From the NCBI GenBank assembly GCA_003290165.1, contig QNQO01000553.1:601050-665049 (forward strand): a DNA stretch of 64,000 nucleotides, in the 5' to 3' direction. A program made the position numbers and the translations under genes. This DNA is from Berberis thunbergii. Taxonomy: Eukaryota; Streptophyta; Magnoliopsida; Ranunculales; Berberidaceae. Each line of letters starts with the position of its first letter. Position 1 is the first letter of the stretch. Under the pieces are notes generated by a model. That model was given only the letters and a program-made list of their open reading frames with translations, had not been told where the DNA came from and made no database searches. Positions 24,346-36,595 of the stretch are shown one piece after another.

Positions 24346-24805
24346 CTAATAATTTGAGATTTCAATATGGACTTGTGGATTAGTCTAAATAAGCAACAAC
24401 AATAACAAACAGAACATAAGTAAAAACATAAATCTTTTTAAAAAATTATCTAAAGTTTACAAAGCTTCTAAATAAATATAAGCCAAATGTTTTTTCTCCA
24501 AAGTTTACATAATTAAGACACTATGTTTGTCGCATCCGAACATAGAATCTTTGTTCATGCCTCGACTTGCTTCGACACTCACTTCCTCCACCACCAACTT
24601 CACCACTATCAGCACTAGGGAGCATGTTAGAATCTTCTTCCTTTTGTTCCAAGGTAACGGGCGTAGACATTTCATCTAGCAAATCCCGTATTCTATTTCA
24701 TCGGGCGAGCAAAATAAACTTGTCGACGTTCCCCCCTCTTCAATAGAGGCATTAATAAGTCATAAGCATGAACAATAAAAATCTTCTGCAGGGAAACATT
24801 AGATG

Positions 24806-26909
24806 CTAGTGCAAACAATGTAAATTTTTTAAATTACATAAGTGTAAAATGTTTGTACTTACCCTCTTATTTAAAAAAAAGAAATGTCTTCTTAGGAGAT
24901 AACTTTTCCTGTTGTTCGGTGGTTGTATGAAGGGATGGCTAATGCGGTGAAACCAGTCCAAGTATTCCGCCGCATAGTCCCATGGAAGCTTCACGGGGAC
25001 ACCTTGTTGGTTAGTTGGCACAACATTATAATGCCACATTCGAGCGAACGAAGCCAACACCTCATACTGGATGTAATAGTGTTTGCCTGATCGAGCTCTA
25101 TTATTCCTTTTAGCTTGGATTGGGATGACTTGTACCTTTCTCATTTGTCTTATAACTCTATCGGGGTGATATGGTTCTTTTATTTCGAGGCATGACAAAC
25201 ATCTTGTGAACCATGTGATGCCATGAAGTGAAGTGTTTATCTTGGACTCCACGTAAGGGTCCAAAGTACCTGCGAATTATAATAATTAAAACTTATTAAT
25301 ATATGACACATACAATAATTATTATTGAAATTAAAGATACATTTTTACCTCTTCAGGAGACATGTCACAAAGATGCTCCCTAAGAGTGATGATTTGTTCG
25401 TCCAATCCCTATAATTTATGGGGTTACCACTTAGTTATGGTGGGGCGTTTAGCATCTCACGTCAGTTTTGCATTACCCTAGAGTCTAAAGTGATCATATA
25501 TCCATGCCTATAAACGAAAAAAAAACATAAAAAAATATTATGAAAATCTTGTATATTATGAGGGTAATTAAAATGTTTTCTTCTAAACATACCTCCAAAA
25601 GAGGCAAATATCCAGCAATTTGCCTCATTCCCTCTCTGCTAGCGTCGTCCAACTGACTAAACAAGATTGCCAAACCTGCTATGCCCCATGCATATTTGTT
25701 AACATCATCCACCTCTATTAGCATCTTCAAATATTCAATATAAACATTTGTTCCACTTTTATCGACAAATAAAGTCATACCCAGAAGAAACAACAAGTAA
25801 CCCCTACACACTTGTTGTTTACTTTCTAGGGAATTAGCGCCTGTAGCCTGTCTACAATAGTGGTCCTGAATAAACTTCATTTTCACAGATTTCTCATGCT
25901 TCTTGACATGGGCATTTGCTTCTTTACTTTCAATCCCCAAACCGTCCACCAATAATGTAACACATTCATCTATCGTCATTGAAGTTGTCGTTCTAACCGA
26001 CTTACCAAGAATTGGCAAATGAATTATACGGTAGATGTGATACCCTTGTGTGGGCGGACTTGAGGGAGAGGGGGAGGGTGAGGGTTGGAGCCCAATAGGC
26101 CCAACATGCACGTGGATCCCAAGAGGGGTTGGACGAACTACTCAAGGGGGATCATAGTCCCACATCGCCTGGGTGCGGGAGGGTGATGTGTTTTATATGT
26201 ATGAGCTTGGCTCTACATGATACAACGCGTTTTAAAGTTGTGCGGGCCGGTTTGGGCCCAAAGCGGACAATATTGTGTTATGTGGACCGGGTCGTTACAG
26301 TAGACATCGTCCATGGTGATACTCATTTCTCCAAAAGGTAGGTGAAAAGTATTGGTCTCATGTTGCCAATGCTCAACGAAAGCACAAATTGTCACATTAT
26401 CAGGACATACCTCACGATATTTAATCAAGGGATATAGATCACTATTTTAGATCATTTTATTTACATCCGCCGGTTCTTGTTTCAAATCCCAATCTATAAG
26501 GTTCCTATATTGTTGCAGACACTGCAATGCGCATCGTTCCTAAATTCAAGAAACATATACATTAAGTAATTAAATGTCCAAATATATATAAATAACGCGC
26601 TTATAATTTAACCAACTAAAAATATTAACTTATCGGCTCACCATCCCAAATGGCACGAGAAATATGGCCATGGTAATCGACTAATATGGAACAATCCACA
26701 GGACCACCGGGATAAGAATCTCGTCTAGCATCTTCTTTTTCTTTCCCCTTTTTACCTGCTTCTTCTTCATCCCCTGCTTTCTCCTCTAACTCCTCATCTT
26801 CATGTCCAACACCCGCACTACTCGAACCTCCTTGTCCTTCTGATTGGGTTTGACTTTGATATACAACTACTTGTCTATATGCTTCTTGAGGATCTATTTG
26901 AATCCTCAT
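24806..26909 (-). pseudogene. Plant mobile domain (PMD, aminotransferase-like) gene, broken
   Basis: Read from 26909 downwards: an acidic Lys/Glu-rich N terminus, then GPVDCSILVDYHGHISRAIW (26640-26700), then CLQQYRNLIDWDL. VTICAFVEHW with ETNTFHLPFGEMSITMDDVY follows (26300-26430). After a 264-bp insertion come HLPILGKSVRTTTSMTI and GYLLFLLGMTLFVDKSGTNV with YAWGIAGLAILFSQL (25600-26030). A further exon near 25345-25490 reads LREHLCDMSPEE, and a C-terminal part reads WDYAAEYLDWFHRISHPFI (24806-25264). This is the typical order of PMD (PF10536) proteins, a family found both in host MAIN-like genes and in plant transposons. A stop near 26440 and the insertion make it non-functional. Exon borders are approximate. 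Confidence 0.7.
26036..26299. mobile_element. 264-bp TG..CA insertion with 5-bp target duplication (solo-LTR/TRIM-like)
   Basis: The element begins TGTGATACCC and ends GGGTCGTTACA. It is flanked on both sides by GTAGA (26031-26035 and 26300-26304), a perfect 5-bp target-site duplication. It contains AGTCCCACATCG, GGGCCCAAAGCGGACAATATTG and GTTATGTGGACCGGGTCGTTACA, words of a repeat family I recognise as widespread in plant genomes. TG/CA ends and a 5-bp duplication fit a solo LTR. It splits the PMD reading frame directly after TMDDVY and supplies the false N terminus of the open frame that begins at 26111. Confidence 0.85.
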
Positions 26910-27660
26910 TTGCTCCTCTCATTTTCCTCCTTACTTATTTGTCCCTATTTTGTTCATTTCTTGTTTTTTTCGTTCTTCTACCAGTTCTTTGCCCTTTTTG
27001 CTCTCTGTTTTCGAGCAGACATTGTCATGGGTCGTCTTCTACCTCTATCACCTCCATCATTCCCACTAACAAAAGACATGATAAACCTTCAAATAAAAGG
27101 AAACAAATACTTCGAGACAATTTTTTTGTACAATAAATTCTACTAATTTTTAAGCAATATTGTAGCCAATTTGGATATAAAACAACATTATATATCTCAA
27201 CATTAATGCACAAAAAGCATGAACAATTATACTTTAAAAAATGGAAACAAATACACAAATGCAAGAGAATGGATGACTCACTTACAATCCAAACAAAAAT
27301 CCTAAACCCAAAGATAGAATGGATGGTTCACTTACAAAAGAATTGGAGTAGCAAGGGAGATGCGTTTTGCACTTTGAGAGGTGGCGATTTTGGCATTTTT
27401 GGAGAGTTTGAGGGTTTTTCGAGGGAGAGGGAGTAGATTTGCAAGAGATTTGAGTGTGGGGAGAGATTTGGAAGAGATTTGAATGTGTGAGAGGGAGAAA
27501 TTTCAAATGGGGAAGGGAGGAACCGTTGTCGATTTGAATGGTGAAGGGAGAAATTTTGGGTTTTTGTTTATATAGGTGGTGTGAGAAAGAAAGTAGGTGG
27601 TGTGAGAGAGTAGAATGGTGTGAGAAAGAGGAAATGGCGGTGTGGAGTGGTCATTGCCTT

Positions 27661-29864
27661 CGAGATAATTGTTTATACCGCTCGAGCAGGCTAAAGAGGC
27701 ATGAAAGTTATTTAACAACTCATTCAATTACTCAAAACATTGGAAGTTAAGGAAGACTTTTTTTTTCATCATTGTATTTTTCGTATTTCGAAACAAACTT
27801 ATATTATTTATATTTGATTACGAATTGTTTCAACCTCAAAGGGTTTGACTTTTTTCTTCAATAATCTTTGGAGAAGGCCAAGTAATTGAATCTCCATTTT
27901 TTCAAAACAATTTATCAGTTTTTTGTATTATAGATACCTTTGTTTTTACTATAATTGCACTTTGGATACCTCGTGCAAGTCACATGTTCATTTACTTAGA
28001 GATATTTGGGTCTTCACTGAATGTAGGAACTGGGATCTCTAATCTTGGTCAGCATCGTTGAACAAACAGCCAATACCAATTGCATACCTAATGTGTAATT
28101 ATGCAAAACTTTCATACCAAATATGAAACATGCTTATATTATGGGTAACTAAATTGTAAATAATTCTGAATTTAAAAGGGAGATGTGGAGTGCTTTTTAG
28201 CGTTGAGAGAGGTAAATGGTGACATGGGTTTAATTGCTCATGTATCACTTCTCATTGCAGAGAAGAAGTCATGTAGGAGATAAACCCCTTTGATATCTAC
28301 TTAAATAGAATACAAGAACAAAAAATATACAAAAATCAGAACGCATAGAACAAAATACTACAAAACAGAATGAAAAAAAAAAATCAAGTTTTATTTCAAC
28401 TACATCTAATGTCAGCATAATCAAGTTTGATTTATCTACCAACTACATGTGATACTAGTAATATACTAAGGGCTTATCTAGAGAGCCAAGTCCCTAGCGC
28501 CAGGGGAGGCTCCCAGAGAAGATCTTGAGGGGATCTTGAGTTCTTCATGAGATCTTGAGGTAATCTCTCTCTTAATATACTAATTGCCCTAACAACCTCA
28601 ACAATCAAACTAATTGAGAAAAAGCTGCATTGAATGCATCATTTTTTACTTTTTCCCTTTTTCTTTTTTGCATTTAGTGTTTTTGATCTATGCTTTGTCT
28701 TTAGAATCCAACGTCCGAAATTGCAAGACCTTGTGACCCTGTGGTATTATGTTTGATTTATCTACCGACTACATGTAATACCAGTAATATACTAATTACC
28801 CTAACAACCTCAACAATCAAACCAATTGAGAAAAAAGACTGATTGCATTGAAATCGATGATACATCAAATTTTCACCTGATCATGGCCATACACGTGGCA
28901 CAAACTATCATAAATATTGGAGGACTGTTAGGAAGGAGATAAGGAGGGAATCACTGTTATAATAAACCTCCCCCTTGATTATGTCATCTGAGCTAAGTCA
29001 CGCACATAGTTGAATACATTCATCAATTCACTCATTATATAAGGTAAGGGAAAAAATAGAGTTACTAACTTAAGCGTCAGAGTGTTTTCGACTACCAAAC
29101 AGGTGGTATTTGACAATCTAACATTTATTTTGCAGATCAAATTTATAGAAGAGTAGGAGACAAGATTTGGATGCATCAAAATTCATCAATTTTTTTTTTT
29201 TACTTTTGCCCCTTTTTTTGTGTTTAATGTTTTTATCTATGCTTTATATTTAGAATCCAACGTCCGAAATTGCAAAACCTTGTGACCCTTATTTACTACA
29301 TGGTCACAAATTCAGACTCTTAAAAAAATGGTTGATTTTTAGAAAATGACATGGCTTGAGTTGCTTACATGTCACTTTTCTCTTTAGAAAGTTAACCACA
29401 TAGGAGGGATGTTTTTTTTCCCCCTATTAATAGGATAGTATAGACTATGGATTTTAAGTGAGATAGCCAAGGGTATGCACCCCATGAGAGAGGCCCCAAT
29501 TGGAGAGTATGCAGGCTCGACGAAAGGTGATTTGGGCTTACAAAATGATAACAGTAGCACTGATTTACCTTTTGGGCCCATACAGGCCCGTCGACACAAG
29601 CAAATATCATGTCGCCATGAATGGAAAGAAAACTGAAAAGAGCGCGAAAGTTATGAAAATCATTAAAAAATAAACCTAAAAATGGTGGGTGACCCCCACC
29701 CGATTTTAAAGGTGGTAGTGACAGTTGAGAGCGTTAAATACGCGTAAGGATATCAGATTTCTAGATGAGATTGAATAAGAAATTCATCACTTTTACCCAT
29801 TTCAATCGATCAATCCAATAAACCATCTTCCAATTCACTGAAAATTTTCCATCAAACAACCAAT
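27661..29864. other. Intergenic mosaic of local imperfect repeats upstream of PLC
   Basis: No gene seen. Several segments occur twice: TTTATCTACC(A/G)ACTACATG (28433 and 28756); CCCTAACAACCTCAACAATCAAAC with AATTGAGAAAAA (28585 and 28799); TTTAGAATCCAACGTCCGAAATTGCAA with ACCTTGTGACC (28701 and 29251); and a TGACATGG..CATGT.AC.TCTC segment (28217 and 29346). Three AGATCTTGAGG words lie at 28519-28562. The last part, 29640-29860, is the PLC upstream region and holds the near-palindrome GGTGGGTGACCCCCACC. Confidence 0.55.
29035..29180. repeat. Dispersed repeat copy B, LTR-like fragment
   Basis: The counterpart of 14185-14390: it shares ATTATATAAGGTAA, CTAACTTAAGCGTC.GAGTG and GTGGTATTTGACAATCTAACAT. 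It separates two halves of the locally duplicated sequence around it. Confidence 0.5.
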
Positions 29865-32800
29865 ATGGGGAACTACAAGATGGGATTCTTCTTCACACGG
29901 AAGTTCAAGAACAAGGAGGCAGAACCGCCCGCAGATTTGAAGGAAGCATTTGCAAGGCACACTGATGGAGGGAATCTCATGTCAGCTAAGCAACTTCAAC
30001 AGTTCTTGTTCAACGTTCAGGGAGAGAGCAAAGCGACGCTTGCTGATGCTGAGAAGATCATAGACCAGATTATGCAGACGACACACCACATTTCAAAGTT
30101 TACAAGGCATGATCTGAGTTTCGAGGATTTTTTTCATTATCTCTTCACTGTTGATCTCAACCCCCCTATCAAGATGGAGGTACCATTTCTTTTTCGCCTT
30201 CTTGATGATATGTTTGGATATAAAATTTGATTTCATTAAGTTCGATCTTTAATGATGGAGGAATGTTTGGTAATTGGAAACCCTAATTTATTAGATTCCA
30301 TTTATGCAAAACTCCCATTTTTATGATGTAGGAGAATACCTCAGGCCGATTGATTAAAAGAAAAATAATGTGAAACCCTGATCAATGAGAATTCACATTT
30401 GATGTTAACGAGTGTGAAGTAACCGTTGGAGACGTTGGCTCGAGTTTAGAATGCAAATTTAGTGCCACATTAGGTTAGTAGCAGCATTATGTGAAGTTAA
30501 TAAAGGATTAGACATATATTTAATAGTGATCAGTCCTTTTGGGGGTAGTTGAGCCCAATTCGTAATAATCCTACATCAGGGATGTTGCCATATCACAGCT
30601 TCAATCTCATATAGTAGTTTGGTATTCAATGACTTGGTATCATGCCCACACATACTACCAAGCCACTTCCCTCCCTCGATTTAGGGGATTGGCTTTGACA
30701 CGAAATGTTAGATCTAACCAGTACTCCTCAAAATTTTGGGTTGTCAAGTAGAAAGCTAATTATGTAGGAAGCATAGTTGTCAATATGAAACAGTTGCATT
30801 CACCTATCAATATACTCATATGTTAAGAATCAGCTGATACTCCTATAAAACTGGAGCTTATAAGGAGTTGAAACCTAATTACTTGACTGAGATTGTAACA
30901 GCATTTAAGACAATTAACAAACATACAAAAACAATAGTCGAATTTGTAGTCATAGTTGATAAAAATAAGTTTTTAACATATAGACTCTGATTAATGTAGT
31001 GGAAGTAATTGAATTAATAATGAAATAACAACCTAGAATCAGAAGAAAGTGTCTTTGTTTGATCGATAATTGATTCAAGCAAAGATGTATGCTTGTCTAT
31101 TTGTAGAGTCAATACCTAACTGTTTAAGACTTTCTTTATTACCTGTTAGTCTCCTTTGCGCAAGTTAGGACACCGCTTCCATAACTTGAATATCTCTCAG
31201 GCCCTGTTTAGGAGAGCTTAAACTATGAGCCCTCCTTTTTCATTAGGTGTATCATAGACATAACATAATCATTACAAAATACTTAATACCTTCTTTAATC
31301 TCAGATACGTCTTAGGACAGGTTTCCATAAATCTAAAGAATCTTACTTCCTGTTTGGGAGAGCTTAAACTTTTAACTCTAAAGATAAGAGACAACTACTA
31401 ATCTAACATACAACCATTTGGATAAATTATTGTTTGATCGTTTCTATGGCTGAAGCAAAGTATCTGGATTATCTGAACATAAAATAGATTGATTCATATG
31501 TCAATTCTCTGTCTTTTTCTGGATCTATTCAAAGGGACCGATCCTATTGACTTGCTGGGGGTCCTGTTCATGTCTGTTGGACCTTGTAGGGACCTCCCTC
31601 TAGCTAAAAATCCATGGAGTTCCATATGGTGGACTACATCCCCTTGACTTGATATCGAGCAAGAATATTAAAAGTAACAGGTGAAGTCAAACAGTAGCTG
31701 GGTATCAGTGTTAGATGAAGGTTTTATCCTAAACTAAGCTTGTTATCCTTGATGAAGACCATACCTGGAATTTTGTGGAGGTGACATGATCTAAGAAAAT
31801 TCCAATTTGCAAAGCCTGACGGGTGGATTCTTATACAACTTTAGAAGGATGCTATGCAAAAAGTTGTGTATGATATTAACTTGGAAAAATATTCCAACCA
31901 CCAAAAAAAAGTTATTTATTTAATTATAGGCTTGACGCGATTCATTAACCTCAATGCTCCTGTCAGTTTTTGTTTACTGGAATACTAATGTTTCACTGTA
32001 TTTGTTGCTTGAGGTGTGGGAAAAAGTGACAATCTCCCTTGTTTAATGACTGCATGAACTTTAAACACTGTTTGCCTCCAATGACATGTAGGTTCAATGG
32101 TTTATCACTGAGATCTTAAACAACAGCCTGATGGCATGTGGGTACTGGGTAGTATATGTGAACTAAAGAGTCCTGGATAGTGAATTTTGGGAATTAGAAC
32201 TATCATGCGCAACCATGTGGTTTCTGGGAACTAATAGTAGGCGAGGATAAACAAATGAAGCACTGATGTTAGGACGGATATATGAAAGTGATAGGATTCT
32301 ACATCCTAAACCTCCTATTCAATATACTTATTCCCGGAGAAAGACAAAGACAAATCATAGGAATGCTGAAGAGGAAAGTACTCTGTTGAGGACTGAGAGT
32401 GCTCTATTAAATACTGAGAGTGTTATGCTTGAATGAGAATGCTATGTGAGGAAGTCTGTTGTCTGTTCTGTTATCTGTTAAGATTAGCTGTCAGTAATTG
32501 TGAGAGCAGTTGTAATTGGCTAATTAGCTGTCAGTAATTGTGAGAGAGCAGTTGTAATTAGCTAAGGGCTATAAATAGGAGAATGCTAGGAAAAAAATAT
32601 ATCCATTGATTGAAAGAGAAAATTGTACATTGAGCAATTTGCTCAAGGAGAGTCAGAGCATCTCGAATAGCTCTAAAGGGAGGCTAGCAACCTCGAATTT
32701 GCTATTACAATTTCTGTATCTACAATTCTTTGGATTTCCATAATACAATCAATTACATACTTCATTTTTTCTTCAATTGATCTTCTATTCCATACCAGAG

Positions 32801-35800
32801 ATTGGATTCTTCTTTTCACTGTCAGAAATTCTTCTGTAGATGAAACAGTGCTTGGTTTCTTGATTCCAGAATCATTGCTTGCTTTCTTGATTGCTTGAGC
32901 TAGCTTTTCTACATCACAATTTTGCTCTTATATCATGTTATCTGAATATTTGCACTGTGCTACTTGGTTTTATGCTTGCTTTGAGTTTTGGTGGTTATAT
33001 AGAACTACTGCTACTTGCCCTTGTCCTGTAATTTATTTGGGTTACAAGTTATAACCATATAATATAATGGAAAGATTTTGTGACAGCATGTTTCTTTGAA
33101 TTCTTGATATAGAAATTAATGCCGTTTTGCGATTATAAGTGCATTTTTGTTTTCAGGTTCACCACGATATGACTGATCCAATGCCCAATTATTTCATATA
33201 TACTGGCCATAATTCATATCTAACAGGAAACCAACTCAGCAGTGATTGCAGCGATGTCCCAATTATTAAGGCACTGGAAAAAGGTGTGAGAGTAATTGAA
33301 TTGGATTTATGGCCTAATTCTTCTGAAGATGACATACATGTTCTTCATGGAAGGTATTCTAATGAGCAGCTATAAAGTTTGCAACTCTTTGTTCTTCTTC
33401 ATCTCGTTTCCTAGTGTTAGTATTAGATATTCCTGAATAACCCTCATTTTTCCTTTGTGATTTTGGTGGCAAATCTCAACTAGGAGAACATGAATAAATG
33501 TCCTCACTAGATAAACCTACATAATGTTCCTTTAAACACATGACTTGCTGGCCACATTGTAATGCTTTTCGTGATAATCGTATACTGAATTTAATTTCAA
33601 ACTTTATGATCTCAAAGAGCTCCTGATAAGAATATGTATTCATTTATTTTGTAATTTTTCAGGACGTATGCTATATGCAACTCTCCTTTGTATTACTTCC
33701 AAACATAATAATAAAAGAAGAGAGAAAGAAAGCAAAAAAGAAAGTGACTTAGTCTTGTGCTTGAAGAAACAGTATTTACCCTCTTTACCTCACGGTTTTT
33801 TTCTTTCAGCTTTTATTTCTTAGACTTTTATTAGTTGTTTCCTAGCTAGTTTTTTTAAGTCACTTGGGGCCGTAGCTAGTAGATATTTATTTATTTATTT
33901 AATTATTTATTTTCATTATGAAGTGATCTGGAGTTTTCTGTAACTGTAGGACCCTCACTACTCCAGTTGAACTAATCAAATGTTTAAGGTCTATTAAGGA
34001 ACATGCCTTTACTACATCTCCATATCCTGTTGTCGTAACTCTTGAAGACCACCTTACTCCAGACCTTCAGGCTAAAGTAGCCGAGGTGAGTGTTTGTTGC
34101 ATATTAAATTTTTGTTAACCTTGTTTCTCGCTGCTTTTTCATAACTACAAACATTTTTTTTGCTTCTAGATGGTTACTGAGACGTTTGGACAAACACTGT
34201 ATTACCCTGAATCAGATTTAAAGGAATTCCCTTCTCCAGAAGAATTGAAATGTCGGATCATTCTATCAACCAAACCACCAAAAGAATACCTTGAAACAAA
34301 GAGGTCCAAGGACAAGCGAAAGGAGACAAAGGAGCAGCCAGAGGAAGAAGGATGGGGTAGTGAGCTTGAAGATGACGACAAGGTTTGCTAGAGTAGAATT
34401 TTATATCTTACTACACTATGTTTCTGCATTTTTTATGATTGACACTATTAGCTTCAGAGTGACAGTGAAAACGAGGATGATGATGATGATGATGTTGAGG
34501 ACAGTAACCGTAAGTCACACTCTCAAGGATCACTTGAATACAAGCGACTAATCGGTATTCGGGCTCAGAAACACAAGGGTAACATAGACGAGTCACTGAA
34601 AGTGGAGATTGACAAAGTCAGACGCCTTAGTTTGAGTGAAAAATCACTGAAGAAGGCGTGCTCATCTCATGCAAGTGATATTGTGAGGTATTTCTCATGA
34701 TACTCGGAAGCCAAGATAGCTGCACCATGTTCTGCACATTATGTACATTTCTTTCTCAAGGTGGTTGACCCTGATGCTCAGAATATCTTTTTGTAGGTTC
34801 ACCCAGAGGAATTTTCTTAGGGTATATCCAAAGGGAACACGAGTTACTTCCTCAAATTATAATCCCCTAACTGGGTGGCTGCATGGAGCTCAGATGGTGG
34901 CATTCAATATGCAGGTTGGTTTCTATTTCTGGTGCCCATAATGTCATCATCTGGATACAGGCTGTGCTAAGTATTTCTATGTGCATGGCATGTCGTGTCT
35001 TGAGAACCAGATTGTTCATACTTGTGGCAGGATTGGGTCTGTAATTGCTTCGACTGAAAATTTGTGTTTCTTCTATATGAAAGTTTATGCATTGAAAAAT
35101 GAGATTTGAATGATTTATTCGTATACTTGTGTTAATGCTATAACATGTCAAAATTTCTTTTACAGGGGTATGGAAGATCGCTCTGGTTGATGCAAGGAAT
35201 GTTCAGATGCAATGGGGGATGTGGTTATGTCAAAAAACCTAAACTTCTGACATCGTTATACCCACCTAATGAAATCTTTGATCCTAGAGAAGAAGAGTTA
35301 CCTGTAAAGAAAACCTTAAAGGTAACGAAATAGTTTGTTATGTTATTGATTTTTGTTGAATCAGCTGTTACACTAGCTTTTTCACTATACAGGTAAAAGT
35401 ATACATGGGTGATGGATGGCGGTTAGATTTCAGTCAAACACACTTTGATTCATACTCACCACCAGATTTCTATGCAAGGGTAATTTGATCTGAACCAATA
35501 TTTTATTTAGAGATTTATCTGTCTAGTGTTTTTCCGTGATTGTGTAATTAAGTCTTTGAATTAGTCTGTCACTTTCCATGCATTAAAGGTTTCAACTTTT
35601 ATTTTAGAGAGTTCATATAGGCAGATTTGTAGGCCATAGTTGATGACTATGACATAATTAAACACTTCACTGTGAACACATGCATTACTCTTGTATTGAT
35701 GATTAGATGATGGCCTTCCAACGGCATGTGTTTTCCAACCCTGTATATGTTAGTCTGTATGCCATTTTAAAAAAGTTGAGTGTTTCAAGCATCAAACTAA

Positions 35801-36595
35801 TGAAAAGAAAAAATAAAGGAAATTTTAGACTAATCTCCTAAAAGGTATAACAATTATATGCGTACTAAGCTAGCAACAAGCTGAATCCTTACCATGGTTC
35901 CATTGCCAAGATTGTCATTTGAAATTTACCAACCAAACTAGAAGTTCACTAAAAAAATCCTTTATGAGTGTCTATATGGGATAAATTTGGGCAAATATTC
36001 ATCATACCATGGCTAAACAGCTACTCGAATTGCCTATGTGCTCATCATACAGGCCTACCCCACATAAAGCCAAAACCCTATTAAGATGGTTTTGTCCTTG
36101 AAGTTTTTATATTTTGTTTGCAATAAAAAAAATTGATTCAATATAAGAAAATGGTTGGTTCAAATCTTTTACTAAATTTTCTATTTAATAAGAGGAAACC
36201 ACTATGATCTTCAAAACACAAGTGCTACACATGCTTCATCTCTACTTGCAAGTAGCGTTCACATAGAGGTGGACATGAAGACCTAACAACCTGTTTCCCA
36301 GGTTGGTATAGCAGGAGTAACGGCTGATATCATGATGAAGAAGACGAAGCCATTGGAAGACTGCTGGATGCCAGTTTGGAATCAAGAGTTTTCGTTTCCA
36401 TTGACTGTTCCAGAGCTAGCTATCCTTAGGATTGAAGTCCATGAATATGACATGTCTGAGAAGGATGATTTTGCTGGACAAACATGTTTCCCTGTCTCAG
36501 AAATACGCACTGGGATCCGGGCAGTGCCACTCTTCGATCGCAAGGGTGAAAAGTACAAGTCTGTAAGGCTTCTTATGCGATTTGATTTTGAATGA
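29865..36595 (+). CDS. PLC: Phosphoinositide-specific phospholipase C (plant PI-PLC), nine exons
   Basis: Exons: 29865-30179, 33157-33353, 33950-34085, 34170-34382, 34458-34687, 34797-34914, 35166-35321, 35393-35479, 36302-36595. All borders are GT-AG, phases agree, and the joined frame is open for 581 aa, the usual plant PI-PLC length. The enzyme cleaves PtdIns(4,5)P2 (or PtdIns4P) at the plasma membrane, with calcium, into diacylglycerol and inositol phosphate. Domains: EF-hand-like N terminus (residues 1-105); X domain with catalytic His in IYTGHNSYL and in VLHGRTLT and metal-ligand acidic residues in VIELDLWP and VTLEDHL; an acidic Lys/Glu/Asp linker (exons 4-5, with a GAT repeat); Y domain ([19 protein letters not shown]); and a C-terminal C2 domain (exons 8-9, WNQEFSFPL). 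No defect is visible. Intron 1 is unusually long (about 3 kb) and holds a retroelement fragment. Confidence 0.96.
32476..32800 (+). mobile_element. Retrotransposon LTR remnant in PLC intron 1
   Basis: The segment begins TGTTAAGATTAGC. It contains two tandem copies of GCTGTCAGTAATTGTGAGAG..CAGTTGTAATT (32488 and 32528), then a TATA-like GGCTATAAATAGGAG (32567). It ends near TATTCCA followed by TACCAGAG, which resembles the start of a primer-binding site. A TATA box behind an enhancer-like duplication is typical of copia LTRs. I found no partner LTR or target duplication, so this is a truncated remnant. Confidence 0.45.

Larger units (their letters stand above)
24160..27660 (-). mobile_element. 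Inverted MULE-related element carrying a PMD gene
   Basis: The left end (24160-24345) is the reverse complement of the 3' side of MULE copy 2. The right end (27587-27659) is the reverse complement of the 5' side of the MULE units (15157-15245: CACACCACC repeats and TATCCTCTCTCTCACACC). Between the two MULE-type ends there is no transposase; instead a PMD-type gene runs on the minus strand. This reads as a sister, non-autonomous or cargo-swapped element of the same family. Confidence 0.65.

Noticed and set aside
25494..26111. N terminus of the 205-aa PMD open frame as a real start
   Set aside because: The first about 25 codons lie inside the 264-bp TG..CA insertion; the true gene continues upstream of 26304.
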